This document shows positions 6,415 through 14,600 of a DNA stretch of 17,519 nucleotides, one piece after another. Positions within the stretch are counted from its first letter, which is position 1. Each line of letters begins with the position of its first letter. The notes under the pieces are model-generated. The model saw nothing but the letters and a program-made list of their open reading frames with translations, was not told the origin of the DNA and searched no databases. The stretch spans positions 1 to 17,519 of the forward strand of contig DFBF01000016.1 in the NCBI GenBank assembly GCA_002367285.1, given 5' to 3'. The translations under genes were made by a program, and so were the position numbers. The DNA comes from Rhodobacteraceae bacterium UBA3087 (GTDB taxonomy: Bacteria; Pseudomonadota; Alphaproteobacteria; Rhodobacterales; Rhodobacteraceae).

Positions 6415-6789
6415 TTATTCGGCGGCGTTTGCGCCGCGACCGTGGAATTCGACCAAGGCGGCCAGATCTTCGGGCGGGGTGCGCACGGGCAGACAGGCGC
6501 AGGCATTCGCCGCATGCGAGAAAATCGACCCATCCGAGAAGAAGCTGGACGCCGTCACGAAAATCACCCGCGCTGCGGGGTGGCGATAGGCGGCGAAATC
6601 GGCAATGGGCAGGGCGCGCCCACAGTCCAGATCCAGGTTGAGAACGATGACGTCCGCCGAATTCTCGGTTAGGTATTTGACTGCGTTATCTTCGCAGTAT
6701 TCCAACTGAACCTCGGCACCCTGGCGTTCCAGGTGTTGTTTCCAAACCACCCCAAGGTCCGGATTGTTTTCTACAATCAGAACTCGCAT
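6415..6789 (-). CDS. Stand-alone receiver-domain protein, phospho-acceptor Asp replaced
   Basis: This 124-aa protein consists of a receiver (REC) fold alone, with no output domain. RVLIVENNPDLG is the first strand with the acidic pocket (Glu7, Asn8 where Asp-Asp or Glu-Asp is usual). ADVIVLNLDLDCG is the acceptor strand, with Asn51 where Asp is expected. VIFVTAS supplies the switch Thr79. The conserved Lys before Pro is replaced by Arg103 in LPVRTPPEDL. Similar Rhodobacterales receivers that I recall carry Asp at the acceptor position, so this copy appears unable to be phosphorylated normally. I chose ATG 6789-6787 (MRVLIVE) because GGAG lies seven bases upstream; a start ten codons earlier has no such site. 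It is co-directional with the HAD operon, 43 nt downstream. Confidence 0.88.
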   Translation of the reverse strand: MRVLIVENNPDLGVVWKQHLERQGAEVQLEYCEDNAVKYLTENSADVIVLNLDLDCGRALPIADFAAYRHPAARVIFVTASSFFSDGSIFSHAANACACLPVRTPPEDLAALVEFHGRGANAAE

Positions 6790-7159
6790 CACATATCTCC
6801 GTTTGGGTGAATATGACATGTAACGGGCTGATTTTCTATCGAATTCCTTTCAAATGGTTAAACTGAAGCGCTCTCCTTTAACGTGTATTATTGCCTGTTA
6901 GGGATCAGCCTTTGGCCATTTTTCGCGCCCCGTCGCGCAAGACTGTTTCCGCAACGTCACATGTGGCAACCACCGGAGCTGTGGGGAATTTGCACGGCGG
7001 TTCCGCGCATTGGCGGCTTTGGTCGTGAAGTGAAACAGGGCCGACAGAAATCAAACGCTCTTTTCGTCGAATTTTGGGCCATTCAACTGGTGGTCGACAT
7101 GTTTGAATGGTTCAAGGCAAGGTTAACGGGGGAATCACCGAAACGTGAGGGGCAAAGAG
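6790..7159. other. Divergent intergenic region, receiver gene / cobC
   Basis: These 370 nt contain no gene I can support. I looked for a cobalamin riboswitch ahead of cobC and saw neither a B12 box nor the expected conserved core. What is visible is an inverted repeat at 7079-7110 (separate entry), a TTAACCAT sequence on the minus strand (6861-6854) matching a CtrA half-site, and AT-rich stretches near 6826-6900 where promoters for either direction could lie. A plus-strand frame from 6883 runs into cobC in another frame and looks non-coding. Confidence 0.5.
7079..7110. repeat. 8-bp inverted repeat upstream of cobC
   Basis: CCATTCAA (7079-7086) and TTGAATGG (7103-7110) are perfect inverted copies separated by 16 nt, ending about 50 nt before the cobC ATG. 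It could be a dimeric regulator site or an RNA hairpin in the cobC leader. No T-run follows, so it is not a terminator. Confidence 0.45.
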
Positions 7160-8089
7160 ATGCAGAATCGGGATCACGGCGGTGGGCTGGATGCGGCAAT
7201 CGCAAAATTTGGCGGCAAGCGTGCCGATTGGTTGGACCTGTCGACGGGGATCAACCCCGTGCCCTATCCGGTGGGCGACATTTCGGCAGAGACTTGGACC
7301 CGGTTGCCTGACCAGGCTGCCTTTGCCCGGCTTGAGGCCGCAGCGCGTGATTTCTGGTCGGTGCCCAAGGGCGCGGCTGTGCTGGCGGCCCCCGGCGCGT
7401 CGTCGATCATCGCGCGCCTGCCGCTGTTGGCACCGACCGGTACGGTGGATATTCCCACGCCGACCTATAATGAACATGCTGCTGCCTTCGAGGGGGCGGG
7501 GTGGAAGATCGGCCCATCGGAAACGGCCCGCGTCGTGGTGCACCCCAACAACCCGGATGCCCGGCTGTGGCACAATCCCGGATTTGATCGGCCCCTGACG
7601 GTGATCGACGAAAGCTTTTGTGATGTTGTGCTGGGGGTCAGCCATATCGCCCAGGCCACGAAGCCCGGCGTGGTGATTCTGAAGAGCTTTGGGAAATTCT
7701 GGGGGTTGGCCGGTGTGCGGCTGGGCTTTGCCATTGGCGACCCCGTTCTGATCGCACAGCTGCGTCAGGCGTTAGGGCCGTGGCAGGTGTCCGGCCCTGC
7801 GCTGGACATTGGGGCACGCGCGATTGCGGATATGCGCTGGGCCAATGTGACCCGTCAGCGGCTGTCGACCGACGCGGCCCGGCTGGATGCAACCGTGATG
7901 ATGAAAGGCGCCGCGCTGAAAGGCGGCACATCGTTGTTCCGGCTGTATGAGGTCGATGATGCCGCGAAATGGCACAAGCGGCTGGCCAAGAAGCGCGTGC
8001 TCAGCCGCATCTTTCCCTATTCGAAAACCTGGTTGCGGTTGGGCATTCCGGCACCAGACCGTTGGGGCCAATTGGAGCGCGCGCTGTGA
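7160..8089 (+). CDS. cobC: Threonine-phosphate decarboxylase (cobalamin biosynthesis)
   Basis: This 309-aa PLP fold-type I enzyme is related to histidinol-phosphate aminotransferase. Motifs are HGGGLDAAIAKFGG and WLDLSTGINPVPYP at the N-terminus, VHPNNPD (about 127-133), TVIDESF with the PLP-pyridine Asp (about 150), and LKSFGKFWGLAGVRLGF with the Schiff-base Lys at about 179. It decarboxylates L-threonine O-3-phosphate to (R)-1-amino-2-propanol phosphate, the linker of the nucleotide loop. This is the CobC of the aerobic nomenclature, equal to Salmonella CobD. I chose ATG 7160 because AGGGG lies 7-8 bases upstream; a GTG five codons earlier is less likely. The stop overlaps the cobD start (GTGA). 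No other cob genes are in the window, and no riboswitch was seen. Confidence 0.92.
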   Translation: MQNRDHGGGLDAAIAKFGGKRADWLDLSTGINPVPYPVGDISAETWTRLPDQAAFARLEAAARDFWSVPKGAAVLAAPGASSIIARLPLLAPTGTVDIPTPTYNEHAAAFEGAGWKIGPSETARVVVHPNNPDARLWHNPGFDRPLTVIDESFCDVVLGVSHIAQATKPGVVILKSFGKFWGLAGVRLGFAIGDPVLIAQLRQALGPWQVSGPALDIGARAIADMRWANVTRQRLSTDAARLDATVMMKGAALKGGTSLFRLYEVDDAAKWHKRLAKKRVLSRIFPYSKTWLRLGIPAPDRWGQLERAL

Positions 8090-8988
8090 CCCTGATTCTG
8101 GCCATGTTGCTGGACGCAGGGTTGGGGGAGCCGCCCTGGCTGTGGTCGCGTGCGCCGCACCCCGCCGTCTTGATGGGCCGCGCGGTTGCTTGGCTGGAAC
8201 AGCGGTTCAACAGTGGCAGTTTCGCCATGGGCGCGCTGGTTTTGGCGGGGCTGGTTCTGGCGGCCTGGGGGCTGGGCATGGTGCTGTCGGCCTTTGGTCC
8301 GCTGGTTGAGCTCGTTATTGCCGCCATCCTGATCGCGCAGAAATCGCTGGTGCAGCATGTGCAAGCGGTGGGTGATGCGTTGCGCATCTCGATCGGGGAC
8401 GGGCGGTTGATGGTGGCGCGGATCGTTGGGCGTGACACGGCGGATATGGATGGATCAGCCGTGGCGCGCGCCGCGATTGAGAGCGCGGCCGAGAACCTGT
8501 CAGATGGAGTTATTGCGCCGATATTTTGGTTCTTGATCGCCGGGTTGCCCGGCCTGCTGGCCTATAAAATGGTCAACACGGCAGACAGCATGATTGGCTA
8601 TCGCACTGCGCGCTATGAGCAATTCGGCAAGGCGGCGGCGCGTTTTGATGACCTTGTGAACTGGATCCCTGCGCGGCTGACGGCCGCCTTGATCGCCCTG
8701 ACCCATGGGCGTCCGGATGCCTGGCAGATCATCCGCCGCGACGCGCCCCTGCATCGCAGCCCCAACGCGGGCTGGCCCGAGGCCGCAATGGCCGCCGTTC
8801 TGGGCATCGCCCTGTCCGGCCCGCGCGCCTATGACGGTGAAATGCGTGACTTTCCCTGGGTGAATGGGGACGGTGCGCGCAACCTTGGCTCCGGCGATGT
8901 TGATCGTGCGGTTGCCGCGTTATGGCGGGCCTGGCTGGGTATGCTGGCGCTGGTCGCGATGGCCGCCATCTTGAACGTGGTTGTCTGA
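8086..8988 (+). CDS. cobD: Adenosylcobinamide-phosphate synthase (CobD/CbiB)
   Basis: This 300-aa polytopic membrane protein has several hydrophobic helices (near residues 1-10, 45-85, 145-165 and the C-terminal LGMLALVAMAAILNVVV). Family motifs are dense: LGEPPWLW, HPAVLMG, MVARIVGRDT, ESAAENLSDGVIAPIFW, YKMVNTADSMIGY, RFDDLVNWIPARL, HRSPNAGWPEAAMA. It joins aminopropanol phosphate to adenosylcobyric acid at the inner membrane and so uses the product of the preceding cobC. I chose the GTG at 8086 because it overlaps the cobC stop as GTGA and gives the family-typical start VTLILAMLLDAGLGEPPW. Longer in-frame starts lie inside cobC, and an ATG at 8104 would trim the first helix. The C-terminus is family-typical. 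Confidence 0.93.
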   Translation: MTLILAMLLDAGLGEPPWLWSRAPHPAVLMGRAVAWLEQRFNSGSFAMGALVLAGLVLAAWGLGMVLSAFGPLVELVIAAILIAQKSLVQHVQAVGDALRISIGDGRLMVARIVGRDTADMDGSAVARAAIESAAENLSDGVIAPIFWFLIAGLPGLLAYKMVNTADSMIGYRTARYEQFGKAAARFDDLVNWIPARLTAALIALTHGRPDAWQIIRRDAPLHRSPNAGWPEAAMAAVLGIALSGPRAYDGEMRDFPWVNGDGARNLGSGDVDRAVAALWRAWLGMLALVAMAAILNVVV

Positions 8989-9037
8989 GGCGCGAAACCC
9001 TTTATCCTGCACGGGATTTTTCTTTCGGGGGGTTCCC

Positions 9038-10219
9038 ATGCGTCTTCTTCTTACCGCCGCTGCATTCGTGTTGGCGGCTGGCACGGCCAGCGCTAAGGTT
9101 AGCGTTCAATGCGGCGGCAGCTTTTCAAACTTTGTCGCGGGTATGAAACAGGCGGCTGTGCGCAAGGGGCATTCCCAGGCCAATGTCGATGCGTTCTTTG
9201 CCAGCGTGCGCCACGACCCGGCAACGATCAAAGCGGACCGGTCGCAGGGGATTTTCACCAAGACGTTTACAGAATTTTCCCGCGCTCTGATCAGCCAGAA
9301 CCGCATGGATCACGGCCGCGCCAATCTGCGCAAATACGCCGCCGTGTTTGACGCGATGGAGCGTAAATACGGTGTCTCGCGCGGGGTGCTGACCGCGTTC
9401 TGGGCGTTTGAAACCGATTACGGCGCGTTCCAGGGTAATTTCAACACGCTGAATTCGCTGATGTCGCTATCGCATGATTGCCGCCGCCCAGAACTGTTTC
9501 AGCCACAGGTTTTCGCAGCGCTTGAGCTGTTTGAGCGTGGCGACTTCAACCCGAAGACCTCGACTGGCGCCTGGGCCGGTGAAATCGGCATGGTCCAGAT
9601 GCTGCCGGGTGACATCATCGAAGCCGGCGTGGACGGGGATGGCGATGGCATGGTCAACCTGCGCACGTCCCCTGCCGATGCGTTGCTGTCGGGCGCCAAC
9701 ATGCTGCGCGAACTGGGTTGGAAGGCGGGCGAGCCCTGGCTGCAAGAGGTCGTGGTGCCAGCCAATCTGGATTGGTCCAAGACCGGCCTGAACCATTCGA
9801 TGTCGGTCAGCCAATGGGCAAAACTTGGGGTCAAGCCGCGGTCGGGCACGCTGGGGCCGTCGGGGTTGAAAGCATCCATCGTGCTGCCGCAGGGCCGCAA
9901 GGGGCCGGCCTTTATCGCCTATCCGAACTATCGTGTGTATTTCGAGTGGAACCAGAGCTTTGTCTATGTGACCACGGCGGCCTATTTCGCCACGCGGCTT
10001 GAGGGCGCGCCGGTGTTTAACGCGGGCAATCCCGATCCGGGCCTGTCGGGGGCACAGATGAAACAGCTGCAAAAGAAGCTGGCGGCGCGCGGCCACGATG
10101 TCGGCAAGATTGACGGTATTCTGGGCGCAAAAACACGTCAGGCTGTGCAGAAAGAACAGGTTCGCCTGGGCCTTCCGGCGGATGCCTGGCCGACCACGGC
10201 GTTGCTGAACGCGCTGTGA
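9038..10219 (+). CDS. MltB-type lytic murein transglycosylase with peptidoglycan-binding domain
   Basis: This is a 393-aa exported protein. Residues 1-19 form a signal peptide (MRLLLTAAAFVLAAGTASA, cleavage after ASA). The MltB-like (SLT_2) catalytic domain spans about 25-320, with the catalytic Glu in AFWAFETDYGAFQGNFNT (Glu125) and downstream motifs CRRPELFQPQVFAAL, EIGMVQMLPGDI and DWSKTGLNHS. A C-terminal peptidoglycan_binding_1 domain (about 330-393) contains MKQLQKKLAARGHDVGKIDGI and KTRQAVQ. It cleaves the MurNAc-GlcNAc bond with 1,6-anhydro product, in the periplasm. No lipobox is seen, so it is soluble rather than a lipoprotein. I chose ATG 9038 over an upstream in-frame ATG overlapping cobD because the signal peptide starts here and GGGGGG lies about six bases upstream. 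Confidence 0.93.
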   Translation: MRLLLTAAAFVLAAGTASAKVSVQCGGSFSNFVAGMKQAAVRKGHSQANVDAFFASVRHDPATIKADRSQGIFTKTFTEFSRALISQNRMDHGRANLRKYAAVFDAMERKYGVSRGVLTAFWAFETDYGAFQGNFNTLNSLMSLSHDCRRPELFQPQVFAALELFERGDFNPKTSTGAWAGEIGMVQMLPGDIIEAGVDGDGDGMVNLRTSPADALLSGANMLRELGWKAGEPWLQEVVVPANLDWSKTGLNHSMSVSQWAKLGVKPRSGTLGPSGLKASIVLPQGRKGPAFIAYPNYRVYFEWNQSFVYVTTAAYFATRLEGAPVFNAGNPDPGLSGAQMKQLQKKLAARGHDVGKIDGILGAKTRQAVQKEQVRLGLPADAWPTTALLNAL

Positions 10220-10236
10220 TCCCCGGGGTGTGACCC

Positions 10237-11076
10237 TTGGGCGGTGAGGGCGCCCAGCTTGCCGGTCTGACGATTTCGGCCAACCATCGGATTGCCTGTC
10301 CGGGTGATCCGGTGGGGTGGTTTGCGACACAATGCGCGTTTGATCCCTGTGCTACCATCGCTTTTCGTACCGAAGCCAAACGCCGGATCGGCAAGGATCG
10401 GCGCGTTGCTGTGGCGCTGACGCCCAGTGATTGGTTGGCGGCATTGGTGGCGACTGACGTCAGGCGCGTGACCCTGTGTTGCACGCGGCAGGACGGTGCA
10501 GAACAGGATACCATCCCCGACCGTTTGACCGCAGGGTTTGCGGGTGGGGGCAGCCTGTGCTTGATGATCTCTGAGGCGGCAGATGGCGGTGCAATCCGTT
10601 GGACGCCCGGCTGGCGGGCGGCCTATCCGCAGGCCGAAGATGGGCGGATTTGGGCGGTGGAATGCCTGGCTGTGCCCTGCGCGCCTGTATCGACAGGGCC
10701 ATCTGTCGAACTGGCAACCACTCGGCTGGCCGACAGCCTGTCAGCCATCCAGACGTTCGCCAGCCAACACCATTTCGAAACGATTACGGCAATCTTTGCC
10801 TCGGCGCGGGCGCTGTTGGTCGGCGATCCCGATCCGCACGCAGACCCGCGTTTTGTGCCACGCCCGCCGGGGCCTGCCGACATATTGTCCGCCCCTGCGC
10901 GCCAATTGCTGTTCGCTGCCCAGCGGGCCTGGACCTTTGACAACCTGTCGCTGTGGCGCGATCAGGATTTTTCACAGGACACCTGGCGCGACTACGCCCG
11001 CCTGTCCGAGAGGCCTTATAACGACGTCACCGCCGCGATGACCGCGGCGGTGAACGCCTCAATTCCAAAGCTGTAG
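10237..11076 (+). CDS. Conserved-looking hypothetical protein, TTG start
   Basis: I do not recognise a family. The 279-aa frame is clearly coding: it has amino-acid patterning, no competing frame, and a convergent neighbour only 7 nt from its stop. An in-frame TGA (10231-10233) lies just before the TTG at 10237, so the gene starts here or further in; no in-frame ATG occurs near the front. GGGGTG precedes the TTG. There is no signal peptide or clear membrane segment, so it is probably cytoplasmic. Visible blocks are IACPGDPVGWFATQCAFDP, RIGKDRRVAVAL, WTPGWRAAYPQAEDGRIWAVECLAVPC and LLFAAQRAWTFDNLSLWRD, rich in Trp and Cys. It follows the transglycosylase by 17 nt and may be co-transcribed; that alone does not indicate a cell-wall role. 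Confidence 0.7.
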   Translation: MGGEGAQLAGLTISANHRIACPGDPVGWFATQCAFDPCATIAFRTEAKRRIGKDRRVAVALTPSDWLAALVATDVRRVTLCCTRQDGAEQDTIPDRLTAGFAGGGSLCLMISEAADGGAIRWTPGWRAAYPQAEDGRIWAVECLAVPCAPVSTGPSVELATTRLADSLSAIQTFASQHHFETITAIFASARALLVGDPDPHADPRFVPRPPGPADILSAPARQLLFAAQRAWTFDNLSLWRDQDFSQDTWRDYARLSERPYNDVTAAMTAAVNASIPKL

Positions 11077-11083
11077 GCCGGGC

Positions 11084-11554
11084 TTACCAGCCGATATGCT
11101 CTTCGAATTCTTCGATCGACTGGGTCCACAATGTGAAAGCATCCGAGAAATCGGTCTGCGTCACGCCGTCCTGGCCGGTAAAGATGTCATACTCGATGCG
11201 CGCGCTGCCCGCTTCGGAAATATAGGCCCGGGCAAAGCGGCGGTCGGTGTTCCATTGGTTCATTTGCTCCAGCGACACATCGCCATCGGTGGAATAGCCC
11301 GAGAAGAACTGGATCGCGGTGCAGTTCATATTGTCGGTGCAGCCATAAAAATAGATCGCGAATTTCGTGCCATAGTAGCGCACGTCGATTTTCGGATCGT
11401 CCACATTGTCGGTGCCCAGCTGCGCCGGGATGCCTTCAGTAAAGAAGAAATCCATGACTGACTGCGGGTTCGACGCCACGATGTTCTGCGCCATGGCGCC
11501 GCTTGTCATGGCCGCGCTCAAGATGACCGTCGCAATTGCTGTTTTGAAACCCAT
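11084..11554 (-). CDS. Secreted YbjN domain-containing protein
   Basis: This 156-aa protein has a clear signal peptide (MGFKTAIATVILSAAMTSGAMA, cleavage before QN). The mature part shows the YbjN fold signature: VMDFFFTEGIPAQLGTD, DVRYYGTKFAIYFYGC, CTAIQFFSGYS, LEQMNQWNTDRRFARAYI and the acidic C-terminus. YbjN proteins are small alpha/beta domains related to type III secretion chaperone folds; function is largely unknown. The short segment YGCTDNMNC has two Cys that could form a disulfide after export. Translation starts at ATG 11554-11552 with GGGAGA upstream. It lies 118 nt downstream of smc on the same strand and converges on the hypothetical gene at 11076. No terminator was seen after smc, so read-through is possible. 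Confidence 0.85.
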   Translation of the reverse strand: MGFKTAIATVILSAAMTSGAMAQNIVASNPQSVMDFFFTEGIPAQLGTDNVDDPKIDVRYYGTKFAIYFYGCTDNMNCTAIQFFSGYSTDGDVSLEQMNQWNTDRRFARAYISEAGSARIEYDIFTGQDGVTQTDFSDAFTLWTQSIEEFEEHIGW

Positions 11555-11672
11555 TTCCCATCTCCCGAATACGTTAGTGTTATGGTCAGCTTAGCAGCCC
11601 AGCCGTGTCACGCAACGGTGGATTCCCGGAAGGTGTCAGGGGATTTCGAGCTTTTTGTCGCACAGAGGCGGG

Positions 11673-14600
11673 TCAGGCCACCATCGCCTCGGCGTGTTTC
11701 AGATCGACGCTGACCAGCTGGCTGACACCCTGCTCGCCCATGGTGACACCAAACAGCCGACCCATGCGCGCCATGGTCACCGCGTGGTGGGTGATGATCA
11801 GGAACCGCGTGTCGGTGCGGCGCGTCATTTCGTCCAGCATGTCGCACAGGCGGGTGACGTTGGCGTCGTCCAGTGGTGCGTCGACCTCGTCCAACACACA
11901 GATCGGGGCGGGGTTGGCCAGGAACACACCAAAGATCAGCGCGATTGCGGTCAGGGTCTGTTCGCCGCCCGACAGAAGGCTCAGCGTCGACAGTTTCTTG
12001 CCCGGTGGCTGGCACATGATCTCCAGACCGGCCTCCAGCGGGTCATCGGATTCGACCAGAACCAGCTTTGCTTCACCGCCGCCAAACAGGTGGCTGAACA
12101 GCATGGCGAAGTTTGAATTCACCTGCTCAAACGCCGTCAAAAGGCGCTCGCGGCCCTCTTTGTTCAGGCTGGCAATACCGATGCGCAGCTTTTTGATCGC
12201 CTCTTCCAGGTCCGTCTTTTCGCGGACCAGATTGTCATGCTCTTCCTGAACTTCCTTGGCGTCTTCTTCAGCGCGCAGGTTCACCGCCCCCAGCGCGTCA
12301 CGCTGGCGCTTCAGGCGGTTCACGTCATGTTCGATCTGCTCAGACGATGGCATCTCCTCAGGATCGGCCTCGAGGCTCTCCAACAGCTCTTGCGGCGAGA
12401 CGTCTTGTTCTTCCTCGATCCGTTCGGCAGCATAGGCAACGGTTTCGCGGGCAGCTTCGGCGCGGGCCTCGGCGCGGGCGCGGGCCTCGCGGCCTTCGCC
12501 AGCCATGCGTTCGGCGTCGCGTTCGTTGTGGCCAGCTTCGCGTTCGGTGGTCTCGCCCAGGGCCAGGTTGTCAGCGGCGACCTTGCGCCGTCCCTCGGCC
12601 TCATCAATCGCGTTGGACAGCTCCTCGCGCTTGGCGGCCAATTCGGCTGGCGCGGCGGTGGCGTCTTTCAGCTCGGCTTCGTTTTCAACCTTGCGCTCTT
12701 CCAGCTCGGCAATGCGTTTTCCGGCGGTTTCCAGACGGTGACGCCAGCCGCTGACCTCTTTGGTGATTTCCTGCGACCGTTTCACGCGCGCTTCGCCTTC
12801 GCGGCGCAACTCATCATGCGCGGATCGTTTGGACATCATCGTCATGCGCGCGGCTTCGACCGTCATTTTGATGTCTTCGACCTGTGCGCGGGCGGCGCCC
12901 AGATCACCCAGATCGGCAACCGCGCGCTCGGCCTCGGTCTTGCGCTGGCGCGCGCCCATGGCCTCTTCCTCGTGACGGGCGACGGCCAGCCCCAGGCTTT
13001 CCAGCTTGCCGCCCGCAATATTGCGATCCGCCTCGGCGCGTGACAGCGCACGGTTTGCCTCGGTCACGGCGCGGTCGGCCTCGCGGCGCCCATCGCGCGC
13101 GGCCTTGTCGGCTTCGGTGGTGCGCACCAACTCGTCTTTCAGCATCGTGTGCGCGGCCCGGGCGCCATCTGCGCGGGCGGTGGCCTCTTCCAGGTCCTGT
13201 TTCAGCTCTTGCAGGCGGTTCAACTGTTCCAGCCGCAGCGCCGCCGTCGATGGCGCGTCCTCGGCCCCGGCGCGGAACCCGTCCCAGCGCCACAGGTCGC
13301 CTTCCAGCGACACAAGCCGCTGGCCGGGTTTCAGCGCGGGTTGCAGGCGCGGGGCGTCTTCGGGTTCAACCAGGCCGACCTGCGACATGCGCCGGGCCAG
13401 AACCTCGGGCACGGTGACGTAATTTGTCAGCGCGACAACCCCGTCGGGCAGGGGCTGCGCCTGGGCATATCCGGGCAGAGTGGCCCAGCCACTGGGGCCG
13501 TCGCCGTCGATAGCAGGCGCGCGCAGGTCATCGGCCAAAGCCGCGCCCAGCGCTTTTTCATAGCCTGATTTGACCCGCAGCAGATCCAGCACCTGGCCCT
13601 GTTCGGACGAATCCCGTTCGACCAGACGGGACAGGGCCTGAACCTCGGCATGCAAAGCGTTCACTTCGCCCTCGGCGCTGGAGCGGGCCGCGCGGGCGTC
13701 CGATTCGCGCGATTGCGCGTCAGATCGGGCCTCGTCCGCAGCGACCAAGGCTTCTTCGGCGGCCTCGGCGGCGATGCTGGCGTGGCTATGGGCGGTTTGC
13801 GCGATCTCGAAATCAGCCCCCGCTTTGGTCAGGGCGCCCTTGGCGTCGTCCACCGCGATGCGCGCCTTGGCGGCTTCGCCCTCGCTGCGGTCCAGCGTCT
13901 TTTTGCTGTCGTCCAACAGGCGGTGGGCGGACTGGTGGCGGGCGGCCAGGCGGGCGACGTCTTCGGTCAGTTGTGACAGCGATCCTTCGCGGTCCTGCAA
14001 TACGCGCGCACTGTCACGCGCGGCCTCTGAGGCGTCTTCCAGGCGACCCTCGTGGCCCTCGCTGGCCTTGGCCAGTTGGTCCTGTTCCCACTCCAGCCGT
14101 TCAATCGTTTCGCCCGCGTCCTTGTTCAGCCCGGCCTCGCGGTCGATGTCCTTGGTCAGCTGGTCGATGCGGCCGCGCAGCAGCTCGATCCGTTCCAGCG
14201 CCTGGGCTTCCTGATCGGCCAGCGTGTCGCGCTGTACTTGCAGACGTTGCAGCACGGCGGCGGCAATCGCTTCTTCTTCACGCAGAGGTGGCAGGCGGTC
14301 TTCGGCAGCTTGGCGCAGCTTGGTGGCGTTGCGCGCGTTTGCTTCGGCGCGGGCGGCCAGGGTCGTGCGTTCGGTCAGCTGGGCGTCGGCTGCCGCGCGC
14401 GCTTCGTCCGCTTCTTTCCAGCGGCGGTACAGCAACAGACCTTCGGCTTTGCGCAGCTCATCGCCAATGGTGCGATAGCGTTGTGCCTGACGGGCCTGGC
14501 GCGCCAGTTGCCCCAGTTGGGACGCCAGCTGTTCAATCACATCATCAACGCGCGACAGGTTTGTTTCGGTGCCTTTCAGCTTCAGCTCGGCCTCGTGACG

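Noticed and set aside
5598..6641. 347-aa plus-strand frame antisense to OCD, HAD and receiver genes
   Set aside because: It spans three recognised minus-strand genes and has no recognisable protein features.
6790..7159. Cobalamin riboswitch before cobC
   Set aside because: No B12 box and no conserved core sequence found by eye on the plus strand.
6883..7311. 142-aa plus-strand frame starting in the gap before cobC
   Set aside because: It has a GTG start without a ribosome-binding site, runs 150 nt into cobC in another frame, and the translation has no pattern.
9004..9021. ATCC/GGAT hairpin with T-run between cobD and the transglycosylase gene
   Set aside because: The stem is only 4 bp, too weak to call a terminator.
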